Of a DNA stretch of 37,335 nucleotides, positions 24,692 to 33,575 are shown piece after piece. The stretch is from assembly GCA_039802005.1 (NCBI GenBank), contig JBDRVV010000024.1:1-37335 (forward strand). The letters are read 5' to 3'. The notes below the pieces were generated by a model that was given only the letters and a program-made list of their open reading frames with translations, had not been told where the DNA came from and did not search any database. Numbering within the stretch: the first letter of the stretch is position 1; every line of letters starts with the position of its first letter. The DNA comes from a candidate division WOR-3 bacterium (GTDB lineage: Bacteria; Hydrothermota; Tepidihabitantia; SM23-42; JAOAFX01). The position numbers were made by a program, and so were the translations under genes.

Positions 24692-25969
24692 ATGATAATT
24701 AATCTTACATTGCTTATTCTTTCTTTCAGTCCTATTCAAGTTTATGAGCATCAACTTGATAATGGACTCAAAATCTTAGTGTATGAAGACCATTTTGCAC
24801 CGGTCGTTGCAACTCAAATTCATTATAAGGTAGGTTCATATAATGAATTTCTTGGATGCACCGGTATTTCCCATTTATTAGAACATATGGCATTCAGGGG
24901 TACAAAAAATTATGGTCCTAAAGAATATGACCGTATCATTGATGAGGCAGGTGGTGAAGAAAATGCCTTTACCTCAACCCATCAAACCGTCTACTGGGCG
25001 AATCTTTATAAGGACCGTTATGAATTAGAATTGATGTTAGAAGCAGACCGTATGCAGAATTTGCTTATTGCTGAGAAGGAATTTATACCAGAAAAAGGCG
25101 TGGTGATGGAAGAACGCAGACTTGGTGAGAACGATCCCTACGGAAATCTCTTTGAGATGATGGACCAAATGACTTATCTTTATGCTCCATATCGAAATCC
25201 GACGATTGGTTATATGGTTGATTTGCAGAATATCGGGCATAAAGATGTGTATAATTGGTACAGAAAATACTACAATCCATCCAATGCAATAATTGTTGTT
25301 AGCGGGGATGTAAATAGGGAAGAGGTAGTAAAACTTGTGAAAAAATATTATGGTAGAATAAAGGGTATACCGGTAAAAGAAATCGAATATCATGAATCTC
25401 CACAAAATGGTGAGAGAAGATTTAAATTGTACAGGGATGTAAATTTTCCAGTTCTGGCGATAAATTACCGAACAGTCTCAATCACTCATTCTGATGTTTA
25501 TGCCCTTGATGTTATGAGTAAGATACTTTCTTATGGCAAATCATCAAGGTTTGAAAGAATTCTTGTTCGCGAAAAAGGTCTTGCCACAAATATAAATTTA
25601 TATCATTCTCCTGCAAAATACGACGGTACATTGTTTATCTTCGCTATACCTCAGGCAAGCCTTAATATTGAAGAACTTGAAAAGGAAATATATTCCGAAA
25701 TTGATAGATTAAAAAAGGGCGATATAAGCGATGCTGACATAGAGAAGGCAAAGAATCAAACCCTTGCTCAATTTATCTTTCGCCAGGATTCACCCACCGG
25801 TATGGGTTTTACAATTGGATACTGGGAGATTATGAGTGGTTCCTGGCAGAATATTAATATCTATCCTCAGAAAATCCTTGAGGTAACAAAGAATGATGTT
25901 GCTCGTGTTGCCGACAGGTATTTAACCGAAGATAACAGGACAGTTGGGTATTTACTGCCCCGGAGGTAG
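24692..25969 (+). CDS. M16-family zinc peptidase, catalytic subunit
   Basis: A 425-residue secreted or periplasmic metallopeptidase of the pitrilysin/MPP family. A short hydrophobic N-terminus precedes the domain. The inverted zinc motif HxxEH is present as HLLEHMAFRGT (about residues 61-65), followed by the distal glutamate region ELELMLEADRM. The second domain carries the usual SRFERILVREKGLA. AAAGGAG lies upstream. The gene is followed after two bases by a second M16 gene lacking the zinc motif, so the pair is expected to form a heterodimer like mitochondrial MPP or bacterial YmxG-type pairs. Confidence 0.92.
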   Translation: MIINLTLLILSFSPIQVYEHQLDNGLKILVYEDHFAPVVATQIHYKVGSYNEFLGCTGISHLLEHMAFRGTKNYGPKEYDRIIDEAGGEENAFTSTHQTVYWANLYKDRYELELMLEADRMQNLLIAEKEFIPEKGVVMEERRLGENDPYGNLFEMMDQMTYLYAPYRNPTIGYMVDLQNIGHKDVYNWYRKYYNPSNAIIVVSGDVNREEVVKLVKKYYGRIKGIPVKEIEYHESPQNGERRFKLYRDVNFPVLAINYRTVSITHSDVYALDVMSKILSYGKSSRFERILVREKGLATNINLYHSPAKYDGTLFIFAIPQASLNIEELEKEIYSEIDRLKKGDISDADIEKAKNQTLAQFIFRQDSPTGMGFTIGYWEIMSGSWQNINIYPQKILEVTKNDVARVADRYLTEDNRTVGYLLPRR

Positions 25970-25971
25970 TG

Positions 25972-27306
25972 ATGATAAAAAAATTCATTTATTTTTTGTT
26001 AAGTTTGGTTGTATTTTTGAATTTTGCTTTCGCATTCAATATTCAAAGGGATACACTTGAAAATGGTTTTGTGATACTTTTAAGTGAAGCCCACAAAATC
26101 CCGATGGTTGAACTTAAAATTGTTGTCAAATCAGGTAGTGTGTATGATCCATTAGGTAAAGAAGGTCTCGCAAACCTAACGGCAAAGATGTTATTAAGGG
26201 GTACAGAACTTCATAAAGGTGATGAATTGATTGAAAAAATTGAATATCTCGGTGCAAATATTGATGTAAATACACAAGAAGATTATATTGAAATCTCGGG
26301 TCGTGTATTGAGCAAAGATTTATATATATTATTGGATATTGTCTCAGAATGCTTGCAAAGACCTTCTTTTGATACTACCGAATTTAAGAGATTGCAAAGA
26401 CAGACATATTCAGAAATTTTAAGCCAGTTGGATGACCCATTTTATGTTGGGCAGGTTGCGTTTAGAAGATTCCTTTTCGGGACACACCCACTTAATCATG
26501 ACCCACTCGGTTTTGATACTACAATTAAAAAGATTAACATTGAGGATGTAAAGAGTTTTTATAACACTTATTATGCGCCGAATAATACGGCAATCATACT
26601 CGTCGGAGATTTTAACACCGATTCAGTAAAATGTGAGATTAAAAAATATTTCTCTAACTGGAGGAGAAAAGAAATTCCTGTTTTTTCTGCTCAATTGCCT
26701 GACTCTAAAGGAAAGAAAGGGATGATAATAAACAAAGATATATCGCAATCTTACATCTTCCTCGGATTTTTTGGTCCAAATAATAAAATACCAGATTGGA
26801 TGCCGACAAGGGTGATGAACTATATCTTGGGTGGTTCAGGATTGACTTCAAGGCTTGCTACCGAAATCCGCGAAAAGCGCGGGCTTGCTTATAGCGTATA
26901 TTCATTTTTTGCCCGTTATAATTTTGGTGGCTATTTTATTGCTGGGGTTCAAACCAAGAATGAGTCTGCAAACGAGGCGATTAATTTGATTTTACAGGAA
27001 ATAAAAAAGGTAAAAGAAGGTGTTAGCAATGATGAACTTGAACGGGCAAAAAAGTACTATATCGGAAATTTCCCATTGAATTTTGACACCTACCGGGAGA
27101 TGACAAACTTCATTACCAGAATTGAGATTGAAAATTTGGGGCTTAATTATCCTGATAGATACGAACAAATGGTTAAAAATGTTACGATAAACGACATAAA
27201 AGAGGCAGCAAATAAATATCTCAAGACAAATGAGGTTTGTCTCGTCATTGTAGGGAATGTTAATAAAAATATGATTAAGTTAGAGGATATAGAGTGGGAT
27301 AAATAA
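25972..27306 (+). CDS. M16-family peptidase, non-catalytic partner
   Basis: A 444-residue protein with a signal peptide (KKFIYFLLSLVVFLNFAFAF). It aligns with M16 domains (TLENGFVILLSEAHKIPMVELKI...GLANLTAKMLLRGTE), but the place of HxxEH reads NLTAK, so it cannot bind zinc in the standard way. It keeps the glycine-rich, substrate-binding region SGLTSRLATEIREKRGLAYSVYSFF typical of the regulatory chain of the heterodimer. ATG 25972 follows GGAGGT, which overlaps the end of the upstream gene; GTG three bases earlier is less likely. Confidence 0.9.
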   Translation: MIKKFIYFLLSLVVFLNFAFAFNIQRDTLENGFVILLSEAHKIPMVELKIVVKSGSVYDPLGKEGLANLTAKMLLRGTELHKGDELIEKIEYLGANIDVNTQEDYIEISGRVLSKDLYILLDIVSECLQRPSFDTTEFKRLQRQTYSEILSQLDDPFYVGQVAFRRFLFGTHPLNHDPLGFDTTIKKINIEDVKSFYNTYYAPNNTAIILVGDFNTDSVKCEIKKYFSNWRRKEIPVFSAQLPDSKGKKGMIINKDISQSYIFLGFFGPNNKIPDWMPTRVMNYILGGSGLTSRLATEIREKRGLAYSVYSFFARYNFGGYFIAGVQTKNESANEAINLILQEIKKVKEGVSNDELERAKKYYIGNFPLNFDTYREMTNFITRIEIENLGLNYPDRYEQMVKNVTINDIKEAANKYLKTNEVCLVIVGNVNKNMIKLEDIEWDK

Positions 27307-27316
27307 CACCTGTTCT

Positions 27317-28798
27317 TTATTTTTTTAATATACTCAAAAATGCCCTTACAACCTTGGGGTCAAATTGTGTGCCACTGCCTTCTTTCAGTCTTTTAATTGC
27401 TTCGTTTTTGCTTAATGCCTTACGATAAGGTCTGTCCGTGGTCATCGCATCATATGCATCAGCAACTGCGATTATCCTTGCACCGATAGGTATTTCATTT
27501 CTTTTAAGTCCATTAGGATAGCCATTACCATCGTACCTTTCATGTTCGTATTTTATTATTTCGCAGGCACCGGATAGATGACGGGCGTGTTTTAATATAT
27601 TATGTCCGATCTTGGGGTGCTCTTTGACTATTTCATATTCTTCTTCAGTTAGGGGGCTTGGTTTAGTCAATACTGAATCGCTTATGCCGATTTTTCCAAT
27701 GTCATGTAAATATCCAGCATAATCAAGTTCTTCTATCTCTTCGGGTGGAAGTTTTAACTTTCGCGCTATTTTCAATGCATACTTTCTCACCCTTTCTGAA
27801 TGTCCTGATGTATATGGGTCTTTTGCCTCAATCGCCGAAACAAGGGTTTTGATACTATCAAGATAACTCTGTTTCAAAGAAGAGTATAACTCGCTGTTCT
27901 GTATGGCGATAGATGCCTGATTAGCAACCAGTATTAAAAGTTCTAAATCTTTTTCGCTAAATGCATTTTTTTTATAACTTTCAATATTAATAACACCGAT
28001 TATTTTTTCACCTATCTTTAATGGAACAGCAATTTCAGATTGTGTTTTTTTGTCAAAAATATAATAGTAGTGATTTTTTGAGACATCATTCGCAATGTAG
28101 GGCTTACCAGTTTGCGCAACATAACCGGTTATGCCCTGTCCTAAATTGAGTCTCAATCTTGACTGTATCTTTTTTGAATAGGGTTTTTCCGCAGCCCTAA
28201 TCACAAGTTGTTTTGTTCGCTGATCAATTAAAGCAACGGCAGCCCTTTCATAATTTAAAGTTTCTTTAAGATGCCTCACAATATGCTGTAATAGAAGCTC
28301 AAGGTCAAGGATTGAAGAAATTTCTTGACTTATTTGCTGGAGTAGATAAAGTTCTTTTACCATCTGTGATAATTCCATAGTTAATTCTTTATGTTCTGTA
28401 ATATCCGTTGCGATACCCATTATTGCCTGAACCTTGTTTTCTTTAAAGATTATATGTTCACTTGTTTTTAGATGGATTTTTTTTCTATTTTTATCAAGAA
28501 CAACCAGTTCGTAAGGTTTGATGTCCTTTCCTTTTAACTGCTGAAGAAAGGTTTTGCGTGCGGTATAAATTGATTCAGGTGCAACAATGTACTTGAAATG
28601 TTTACCCAAGAGTTCTTTGACTTTATAATGTGAGATTTTTTCAACAAAATCATTTAAATAGATTATCCTGCCTTTACGGTCAATGATATAAATGACTGCG
28701 TTCAAATTTTTAAAGAGTAATTTATAATAAGGATTTATAACAGCAACATCAAAAACATCAATAAACTTAAGCCCTGGTTTATGGGGGTAGAGTTTCAT
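27317..28798 (-). CDS. PAS-GAF-HD-GYP cyclic-di-GMP phosphodiesterase
   Basis: A 493-residue cytoplasmic sensor enzyme. Order: PAS domain (about 20-140, FKNLNAVIYIIDRKGRIIYLND...ATDITEHK in parts), GAF domain (about 155-305, ISSILDLELLLQHIV...AFSEKDLELLILVANQASIAIQNS in parts), HD-GYP domain (about 310-490). The HD-GYP motifs are YLHDIGKIGI, KEHPKIGHNIL and HERYDGNGYPNG. The position that is His in the usual HHE is Glu (YEHERYDG), a variant that should be checked against known active enzymes. It should hydrolyse c-di-GMP, opposing the GGDEF protein near the window end. Its promoter places the transcript start at the ATG. Confidence 0.92.
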   Translation of the reverse strand: MKLYPHKPGLKFIDVFDVAVINPYYKLLFKNLNAVIYIIDRKGRIIYLNDFVEKISHYKVKELLGKHFKYIVAPESIYTARKTFLQQLKGKDIKPYELVVLDKNRKKIHLKTSEHIIFKENKVQAIMGIATDITEHKELTMELSQMVKELYLLQQISQEISSILDLELLLQHIVRHLKETLNYERAAVALIDQRTKQLVIRAAEKPYSKKIQSRLRLNLGQGITGYVAQTGKPYIANDVSKNHYYYIFDKKTQSEIAVPLKIGEKIIGVINIESYKKNAFSEKDLELLILVANQASIAIQNSELYSSLKQSYLDSIKTLVSAIEAKDPYTSGHSERVRKYALKIARKLKLPPEEIEELDYAGYLHDIGKIGISDSVLTKPSPLTEEEYEIVKEHPKIGHNILKHARHLSGACEIIKYEHERYDGNGYPNGLKRNEIPIGARIIAVADAYDAMTTDRPYRKALSKNEAIKRLKEGSGTQFDPKVVRAFLSILKK

Positions 28799-28804
28799 AA
28801 CTCC

Positions 28805-28832
28805 ATTATAATCATATATTAAAATTTGTCAA
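28805..28832 (-). promoter_or_regulatory. Promoter of the HD-GYP gene, leaderless
   Basis: On the minus strand TTGACA (28832-28827), 16 bases, TATAAT (28810-28805). The box ends six bases from the ATG at 28798, so the GGAG between them would not be in the mRNA. Confidence 0.8.
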
Positions 28833-28878
28833 TAATATATTTTTAACATTTATGAAAAATTATTCAGACAAATTGTGC

Positions 28879-28906
28879 TTGATTTTTTAAATTATCAGAA
28901 TATAAT
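28879..28906 (+). promoter_or_regulatory. Promoter of the MBL-fold and fumarase genes
   Basis: TTGATT, 16 bases, TATAAT. The leader of about 20 bases holds AAAGGAG ahead of ATG 28933. Confidence 0.65.
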
Positions 28907-28932
28907 TAATAGTATTTAAGAAAGGAGTGGTT

Positions 28933-29580
28933 ATGAAGATAAAATTCCTGGGGCATGCAGCATTTTTAATAACCTCAGAAAAGGGTATTAGAATTATTAC
29001 CGATCCTTATAAACCAGGTTGCTACGGCGGGGGTATAAAGTATGGCCCGATTACTGAAGAAGCAGATATCGTTACAATCTCCCACGAACACGATGACCAC
29101 AATGAAACAAAGATAAAAGGCAATCCTGTTTTTGTCCGTGAATCGGGTAAGAAAGAAGTAAAAGGCATAAATATCTCTGGATACGAGGTCTATCATGATA
29201 AAAGTTCAGGAAAAGAAAGGGGAAGGGATGTTATTTTCAATATTGAAGTAGATGGGATTAATATTGTTCATCTTGGAGATCTGGGACATACGCTTACAAA
29301 ATCTGATGCAGAAAAAATCGGAAAGGTGGATATTCTACTCGTCCCTGTTGGTGGTTATTTTACGATTGATTCTAATGATGCCGAAGCAATTATAAGCTTG
29401 CTGAACCCTAAGGTAGTGATACCAATGCATTTCAAAACTTCTAAATGTGATTTTCCAATTGCACCGGTTGAGGAGTTTACTAAAAGTAAAGAAATAGAAA
29501 AGGTTGATGGCGAATTGGAAATTAGAAAAGATACGCTACCAGCGAAAACTATGATTTACTTATTAACACCAACAAAATAA
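28933..29580 (+). CDS. MBL-fold metal-dependent hydrolase (UlaG/UPF0173-like)
   Basis: A 215-residue metallo-beta-lactamase-fold enzyme. The start is ATG 28933, five bases after AAAGGAG; the GTG six bases upstream overlaps that site and is rejected. Metal-site motifs appear in order: GHAAFLI near the start, SHEHDDHN (about 50-57), HLGDLGH (about 115), and PMHFKT towards the end. This pattern is that of the UlaG/YtnP-like group of lactonase-type hydrolases. The substrate is unknown. It is followed 15 bases later by the fumarase alpha gene and probably shares its transcript. Confidence 0.9.
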   Translation: MKIKFLGHAAFLITSEKGIRIITDPYKPGCYGGGIKYGPITEEADIVTISHEHDDHNETKIKGNPVFVRESGKKEVKGINISGYEVYHDKSSGKERGRDVIFNIEVDGINIVHLGDLGHTLTKSDAEKIGKVDILLVPVGGYFTIDSNDAEAIISLLNPKVVIPMHFKTSKCDFPIAPVEEFTKSKEIEKVDGELEIRKDTLPAKTMIYLLTPTK

Positions 29581-29595
29581 TTTCTGGGAGGTTGT

Positions 29596-30435
29596 ATGAG
29601 AGAAATAGAATATAACACAATTGTGGATACAGTTGCCCGATTGTGTAAAGAAGCCAATTATTTTTTAGGTGAGGATGTATATAATGCCTTAAAAAATGGA
29701 CTGGAAAAAGAAGAATCGCCGGTTGGCAAGGATATCTTGAATCAATTACTCAAAAACGCGGATATTGCAAAAAATGAACAGATTCCAATATGCCAAGATA
29801 CCGGATTTGCCGTAATATTTCTTGAACATGGTGCAGATGTTCGGGTAAAAGGCGATATTAATCAGGCAATCAGTGAGGGGGTTGCAAAAGGTTATACTGA
29901 GGGATATCTGCGAAAATCAATACTCTCCGACCCGATTAAAGGCAAAAATACAAATGACAATACACCACCGATTATACATACTACAATTGTGCCGGGAGAT
30001 AAAATAAAGATAACGGTTGCGCCAAAGGGTGGAGGCAGTGAAAATATGAGTGCAGTTAAAATGATGACCCCTGCTGCGGGTATTGAAGGAGTGAAAAAAT
30101 TTGTGATTGATACTGTAGTTCAGGCAAGTTCAAATCCCTGTCCACCGATTGTGGTTGGTGTTGGCATTGGTGGTAATTTTGAATATGTTGCATATCTGGC
30201 AAAAAAGGCACTTTTGAGGAATATCGGTGAAAGACATCCAGATCCGTTCTATGCCGATGTGGAAAGGGAATTGTTGGAGAAGATTAATAAAACAGGGGTT
30301 GGTCCAATGGGATTAGGTGGCAGAATTACATGTCTTGATGTTTTTATTGAGGTCTATCCAAGACATATTGCTTCTTTCCCAGCGGCAATTAATATTAATT
30401 GCCACGCCGCACGACATAAATCAGCGGTAATATAG
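29596..30435 (+). CDS. Class I fumarate hydratase, alpha (N-terminal) subunit
   Basis: A 279-residue subunit of the Fe-S-dependent two-chain fumarase/tartrate dehydratase family, catalysing fumarate + water to malate in the TCA cycle. Three cysteines that could hold the 4Fe-4S cluster are visible: IPICQDTGFAVIF, ASSNPCPPIVVGVG and GGRITCLDVF. GGGAGG precedes the ATG. The beta subunit gene follows after 109 bases containing repeats and a hairpin. Tartrate dehydratase has the same architecture, but the context favours neither strongly; fumarase is the common case. Confidence 0.93.
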   Translation: MREIEYNTIVDTVARLCKEANYFLGEDVYNALKNGLEKEESPVGKDILNQLLKNADIAKNEQIPICQDTGFAVIFLEHGADVRVKGDINQAISEGVAKGYTEGYLRKSILSDPIKGKNTNDNTPPIIHTTIVPGDKIKITVAPKGGGSENMSAVKMMTPAAGIEGVKKFVIDTVVQASSNPCPPIVVGVGIGGNFEYVAYLAKKALLRNIGERHPDPFYADVERELLEKINKTGVGPMGLGGRITCLDVFIEVYPRHIASFPAAININCHAARHKSAVI

Positions 30436-30532
30436 TGAAACGGAGCATCGGTGAAACGGAGAGACGGAGAAAAGGATATCCGTGTAAATCCGTGCCATTA
30501 TCCGTGTGAATCTGTTCAGCCTTCGGGCTGAA
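30435..30532 (+). repeat. Repeat cluster and UUCG hairpin between fumarase genes
   Basis: GTGAAACGGAG occurs twice (30435 and 30451). ATCCGTGTAAATC and ATCCGTGTGAATC are near-copies, and ATCCGTG recurs. The cluster ends with TTCAGCC-TTCG-GGCTGAA (30515-30532), a 7-bp stem with an extra-stable UUCG loop, two bases before the AAGGAGG of the beta subunit gene. There is no T run, so it is not a terminator. Confidence 0.6.
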
Positions 30533-30544
30533 AAAGGAGGTATT

Positions 30545-31102
30545 ATGTCAGAGCCAATTAGATTGAAAACCCCACTTTCCGAAGGGGATGTTTTAAAATT
30601 AAAAATTGGTGACAGCGTTTTAATTACAGGAAAAATTTACACGGCAAGGGATGCAGCCCATAAAAGGCTTTTTGAACTCGCACAAAAAGGCGAGCCATTG
30701 CCGCTTGATTTAAAAGGTCAAATTGTTTATTATGCTGGACCTGCACCAGCAAAACCTGGTTATGTGATCGGTCCTGCTGGTCCTACAACATCAGGCCGTT
30801 GTGATCCTTATACCCCGAAACTGCTTGAGATTGGTTTGAAAGGAATGATTGGTAAGGGTGTGCGTTCAAAAGAAGTGCGCGATGCAATGAAGGCATACAA
30901 GGCAGTCTATTTTGCCGCAACAGGTGGTGCAGCAGCACTTATTGCCAAAAATATTAAGGCTGTTAAGATAGTTGCTTATGAGGACCTTGGTGCTGAGGCT
31001 ATAAGAGAACTTGAGGTTGAAGATTTTCCGGTGATTGTTGCCAATGATGCCTATGGTGGTGATTTGTATGAAGAAGGGATGAAGAAATACCGGAAGGAAT
31101 AG
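30545..31102 (+). CDS. Class I fumarate hydratase, beta (C-terminal) subunit
   Basis: A 185-residue subunit that completes the fumarase above. The start ATG 30545 follows AAGGAGG by four bases; the longer reading upstream starts within the repeats and is rejected. Family phrases are LSEGDVLKLKIGDSVLITGKIYTARDAAHKRL, with VYYAGPAPAKPGYVIGPAGPTTSGRCDPYTPKLLE in similar order, and YFAATGGAAALIAKNIK. The length is typical. Confidence 0.93.
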   Translation: MSEPIRLKTPLSEGDVLKLKIGDSVLITGKIYTARDAAHKRLFELAQKGEPLPLDLKGQIVYYAGPAPAKPGYVIGPAGPTTSGRCDPYTPKLLEIGLKGMIGKGVRSKEVRDAMKAYKAVYFAATGGAAALIAKNIKAVKIVAYEDLGAEAIRELEVEDFPVIVANDAYGGDLYEEGMKKYRKE

Positions 31103-31257
31103 TTATTGGGTTAGGGTTGGGAAGCTGGTTTTTCCCAAAGTTCCAGTGGCGGCCTGCCACCCATCTGCCACGCTACTTGATGGACGGCATGACGGAGTGT
31201 GGCGCAATGCATTTATCCATTGTAGTGGCAGAGCTTGCTCTGCAAGAAAGATTTGAA
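31103..31257. other. Intergenic stretch with two hairpins
   Basis: TTGGGAA and TTCCCAA form a stem after the fumarase gene. Further down GCAGAGC-TT-GCTCTGC (31228-31243) forms a 7-bp stem in the context TAGTGGCAGAGCTTGCTC, a layout shared with other hairpins in the window. No gene is present. Confidence 0.5.
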
Positions 31258-31270
31258 AAAAGGAGATAAT

Positions 31271-32401
31271 GTGAAAAAAATATGCTTGATTTTGTTTGGT
31301 GTATTGATTCTTTCCTGCGGACCGCAGGAGAATGTTATAAAGATTGGCCTTGTCGCACCATTGACTGGTGATGTAAAGACCTTTGGTGAATCTACAAAGA
31401 ATGGATTTTTGTTAGCGATAGAAGAGGTAAATTCACAGGGTGGAATAAATGGAAAACAGATAAAAACTTTTATTCAGGATGACAAAAACGACCCTACTGA
31501 AGCACAGAACGCAGGAAGCAAGCTCATAAATCAGGATGGCGTTAAGTTGATAATCGGCTCGGTTTCTTCAAAATGTTCAATACCATTAGCACAGGTTTGT
31601 CAGGATGCGAGTGCGGTAATGATAACACCCACATCAACAAATCCCAAGGTGACGATCAGGGATGATGGGTCAAGAAAGGATTTTATATTCAGGGCATGTT
31701 TTATTGACCCGTTTCAGGGAAGGGTCGCTGCAAAGTTTGCCCTTGAAAATTTGAAGGCAAAGACAACCGCAATCCTTTATGATGTGGGCAATGACTATGT
31801 AAAAGGGCTTGCTGAATTTTATCGTGATAACTTTATTCAAGGTGGTGGGCAGGTATTGGTTTACGAATCATATCAAAAAGATGATACGGATTTTTCAGCA
31901 TTACTGACAAAGGTCAAACAGGCAAATCCAGATATTTTATATATTCCAGATTATTATAATAAAGTTGGTCTGATCGCCAAACAGGCAAGGCAGATAGGAG
32001 TAAAATCTATCCTTATGGGGGGTGATGGTTGGGATTCGCCGGAAATGCTTAAGATTGCAGGTGATGCAATTGTCGGTGGCTATTTTACAAACCATTATTC
32101 ACCGGATGACCCCAGACCTGAAGTTCAGGAATGGGTAAAAAAATATCTGGCAAAATATGGTTCCAGTCCTGATGCTCTTGCAACGCTGGGTTATGACGCA
32201 ACCTGTCTATTACTTGAGGCAATAAAAAAGGCTAATTCTGATAATCCAGTAAAGGTTAAAGAGGCACTCCAAGGAATAAAGGATTTCAAATCAGTTTCAG
32301 GCAATATTTCACTTGATGAGTATGGTAATCCAATAAAGAGCGCGGTGATTTTGAAATATACAAAAACCGGGCAGGAGTATGTAGCAACCGTATCGCCTTA
32401 A
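31271..32401 (+). CDS. LivK-type substrate-binding lipoprotein of a branched-chain amino acid ABC system
   Basis: A 376-residue periplasmic binding protein of the leucine/isoleucine/valine family. The start is the GTG at 31271 (KKICLILFGVLILSCGPQ), with AAAGGAGA upstream; the lipobox LSCG marks it as a lipoprotein. The mature chain has the type I fold: KIGLVAPLTGDVKTFGEST, GSVSSKCSIPLAQVCQDA, MITPTSTNP. No permease or ATPase genes are nearby, so it either pairs with transporter parts elsewhere or acts as a sensor. It is followed by a clear terminator. Confidence 0.9.
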   Translation: MKKICLILFGVLILSCGPQENVIKIGLVAPLTGDVKTFGESTKNGFLLAIEEVNSQGGINGKQIKTFIQDDKNDPTEAQNAGSKLINQDGVKLIIGSVSSKCSIPLAQVCQDASAVMITPTSTNPKVTIRDDGSRKDFIFRACFIDPFQGRVAAKFALENLKAKTTAILYDVGNDYVKGLAEFYRDNFIQGGGQVLVYESYQKDDTDFSALLTKVKQANPDILYIPDYYNKVGLIAKQARQIGVKSILMGGDGWDSPEMLKIAGDAIVGGYFTNHYSPDDPRPEVQEWVKKYLAKYGSSPDALATLGYDATCLLLEAIKKANSDNPVKVKEALQGIKDFKSVSGNISLDEYGNPIKSAVILKYTKTGQEYVATVSP

Positions 32402-32464
32402 TATTTTAAAAAACACAAGAAATTATTTCAATAAAGTTTACTCTGCACTTAATAACTTCTTGAG

Positions 32465-32492
32465 CGCAATAGCTTGCCATTGCGTCGTTTTT
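32465..32492 (+). terminator. Rho-independent terminator after the LivK gene
   Basis: CGCAATAGC and GCCATTGCG form a 9-bp stem with one weak pair around TT, followed by TCG and five T. The stem resembles the dispersed GC-TT-GC hairpins of the window, so it may be one of them reused as a terminator. Confidence 0.65.
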
Positions 32493-32519
32493 AATTTGTA
32501 GTTATTCAGGAAGTCATTC

Positions 32520-32547
32520 TTGACTTGGGACTTTTCCTGGGTATAAT
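32520..32547 (+). promoter_or_regulatory. Promoter of the gap-pgk-tpiA operon
   Basis: TTGACT, 16 bases, TATAAT. The leader of about 14 bases includes AAGGAGG. Confidence 0.75.
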
Positions 32548-32567
32548 CACATTATAAGGAGGTTTTG

Positions 32568-33575
32568 ATGAAACCAAAGGTCGCAATCAATGGTTTTGGA
32601 AGAATTGGCAGGCTTGTTTTTAGAGCCGGTTATAAAAGCGATAAGTTTGAATTTGTTGCTATAAACGATATAAGCGATGCAAAGACACTTGGTCATTTAT
32701 TAAAATATGATTCAGTTCATAAAAAATTTAATGCAAAAGTTGAGGTAAAATCAGACGCCATCATTGTTGATGGTAAGGAATACAAGGTTCTTTCTGAAAA
32801 AGAACCGACAAAATTGCCCTGGAAACAACTGGGTATAGATTATGTAATTGAAGCAACTGGTAAATTTACTGAAAGATCTCAATGTGAGATACACTTGCAA
32901 AATGGGGCAAAAAGGGTGGTAGTAACAGCACCAGCAAAAGGTGAACCAAAGGTTCCCACGATTGTAATGGGTATAAATGAAAACAAATACGACCCTAAGA
33001 AAGACACAATAGTTTCCAATGCCTCTTGCACTACAAATTGTTTTGCACCTATGGTTAAAGTATTACATGAAAATTTTACTGTAAAAAAAGGTTATCTAAC
33101 AACCATTCACGCATATACGAATGACCAGAGGATACTTGATCTGGTCCATAAAGACCTGCGTCGGGCAAGGGCAGCCGGATTATCAATGATTCCTACCTCT
33201 ACTGGTGCGGCAAAGGTGATCGGTGAAATATTCCCGGAATTAAAAGGTAAACTTGATGGCGTGGCGATTAGAGTTCCTACCGCTGATGTTTCAATCTGTG
33301 ATTTTGTATGTGAAGTTGAGAAGTCAACAACAAAAGAAGAGGTCAACCAGGCATTCAAAAAGGCTGCTCAGGGACCATTGGGTAAATATCTTGAATATTG
33401 TGAAGAGCCATTGGTTTCTATTGATTTTGTTGGTAATCCCCATTCATCAGTCTTTGACCCTGAGCTAACCATGGTCAATGGCAATATTGTTAAAACTTTT
33501 GCCTGGTATGATAACGAATGGGCATATTCATTGAGAATTATAGATTTGCTTGAATATATCATCGGGAGGGAGTAA
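32568..33575 (+). CDS. gap: Glyceraldehyde-3-phosphate dehydrogenase
   Basis: Full-length, 335 residues. The NAD-binding start KVAINGFGRIGRLVFRA and an Asp in VAINDISD favour NAD over NADP. The catalytic cysteine is about residue 154 in SNASCTTNCFAPM, and the partner His lies in TIHAYTNDQ. The C-terminus NEWAYSLRIIDLLEYI is typical. It catalyses the oxidative phosphorylation of glyceraldehyde-3-phosphate. ATG 32568 follows AAGGAGG; an in-frame TTG one codon upstream is rejected. Its TAA overlaps the ATG of pgk by one base, so the two are translationally coupled. Confidence 0.98.
   Translation: MKPKVAINGFGRIGRLVFRAGYKSDKFEFVAINDISDAKTLGHLLKYDSVHKKFNAKVEVKSDAIIVDGKEYKVLSEKEPTKLPWKQLGIDYVIEATGKFTERSQCEIHLQNGAKRVVVTAPAKGEPKVPTIVMGINENKYDPKKDTIVSNASCTTNCFAPMVKVLHENFTVKKGYLTTIHAYTNDQRILDLVHKDLRRARAAGLSMIPTSTGAAKVIGEIFPELKGKLDGVAIRVPTADVSICDFVCEVEKSTTKEEVNQAFKKAAQGPLGKYLEYCEEPLVSIDFVGNPHSSVFDPELTMVNGNIVKTFAWYDNEWAYSLRIIDLLEYIIGRE

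Noticed and set aside
30506-30544. A longer start for the fumarase beta subunit
   Set aside because: It would translate the UUCG hairpin and ribosome site; ATG 30545 has AAGGAGG and the family's usual start.
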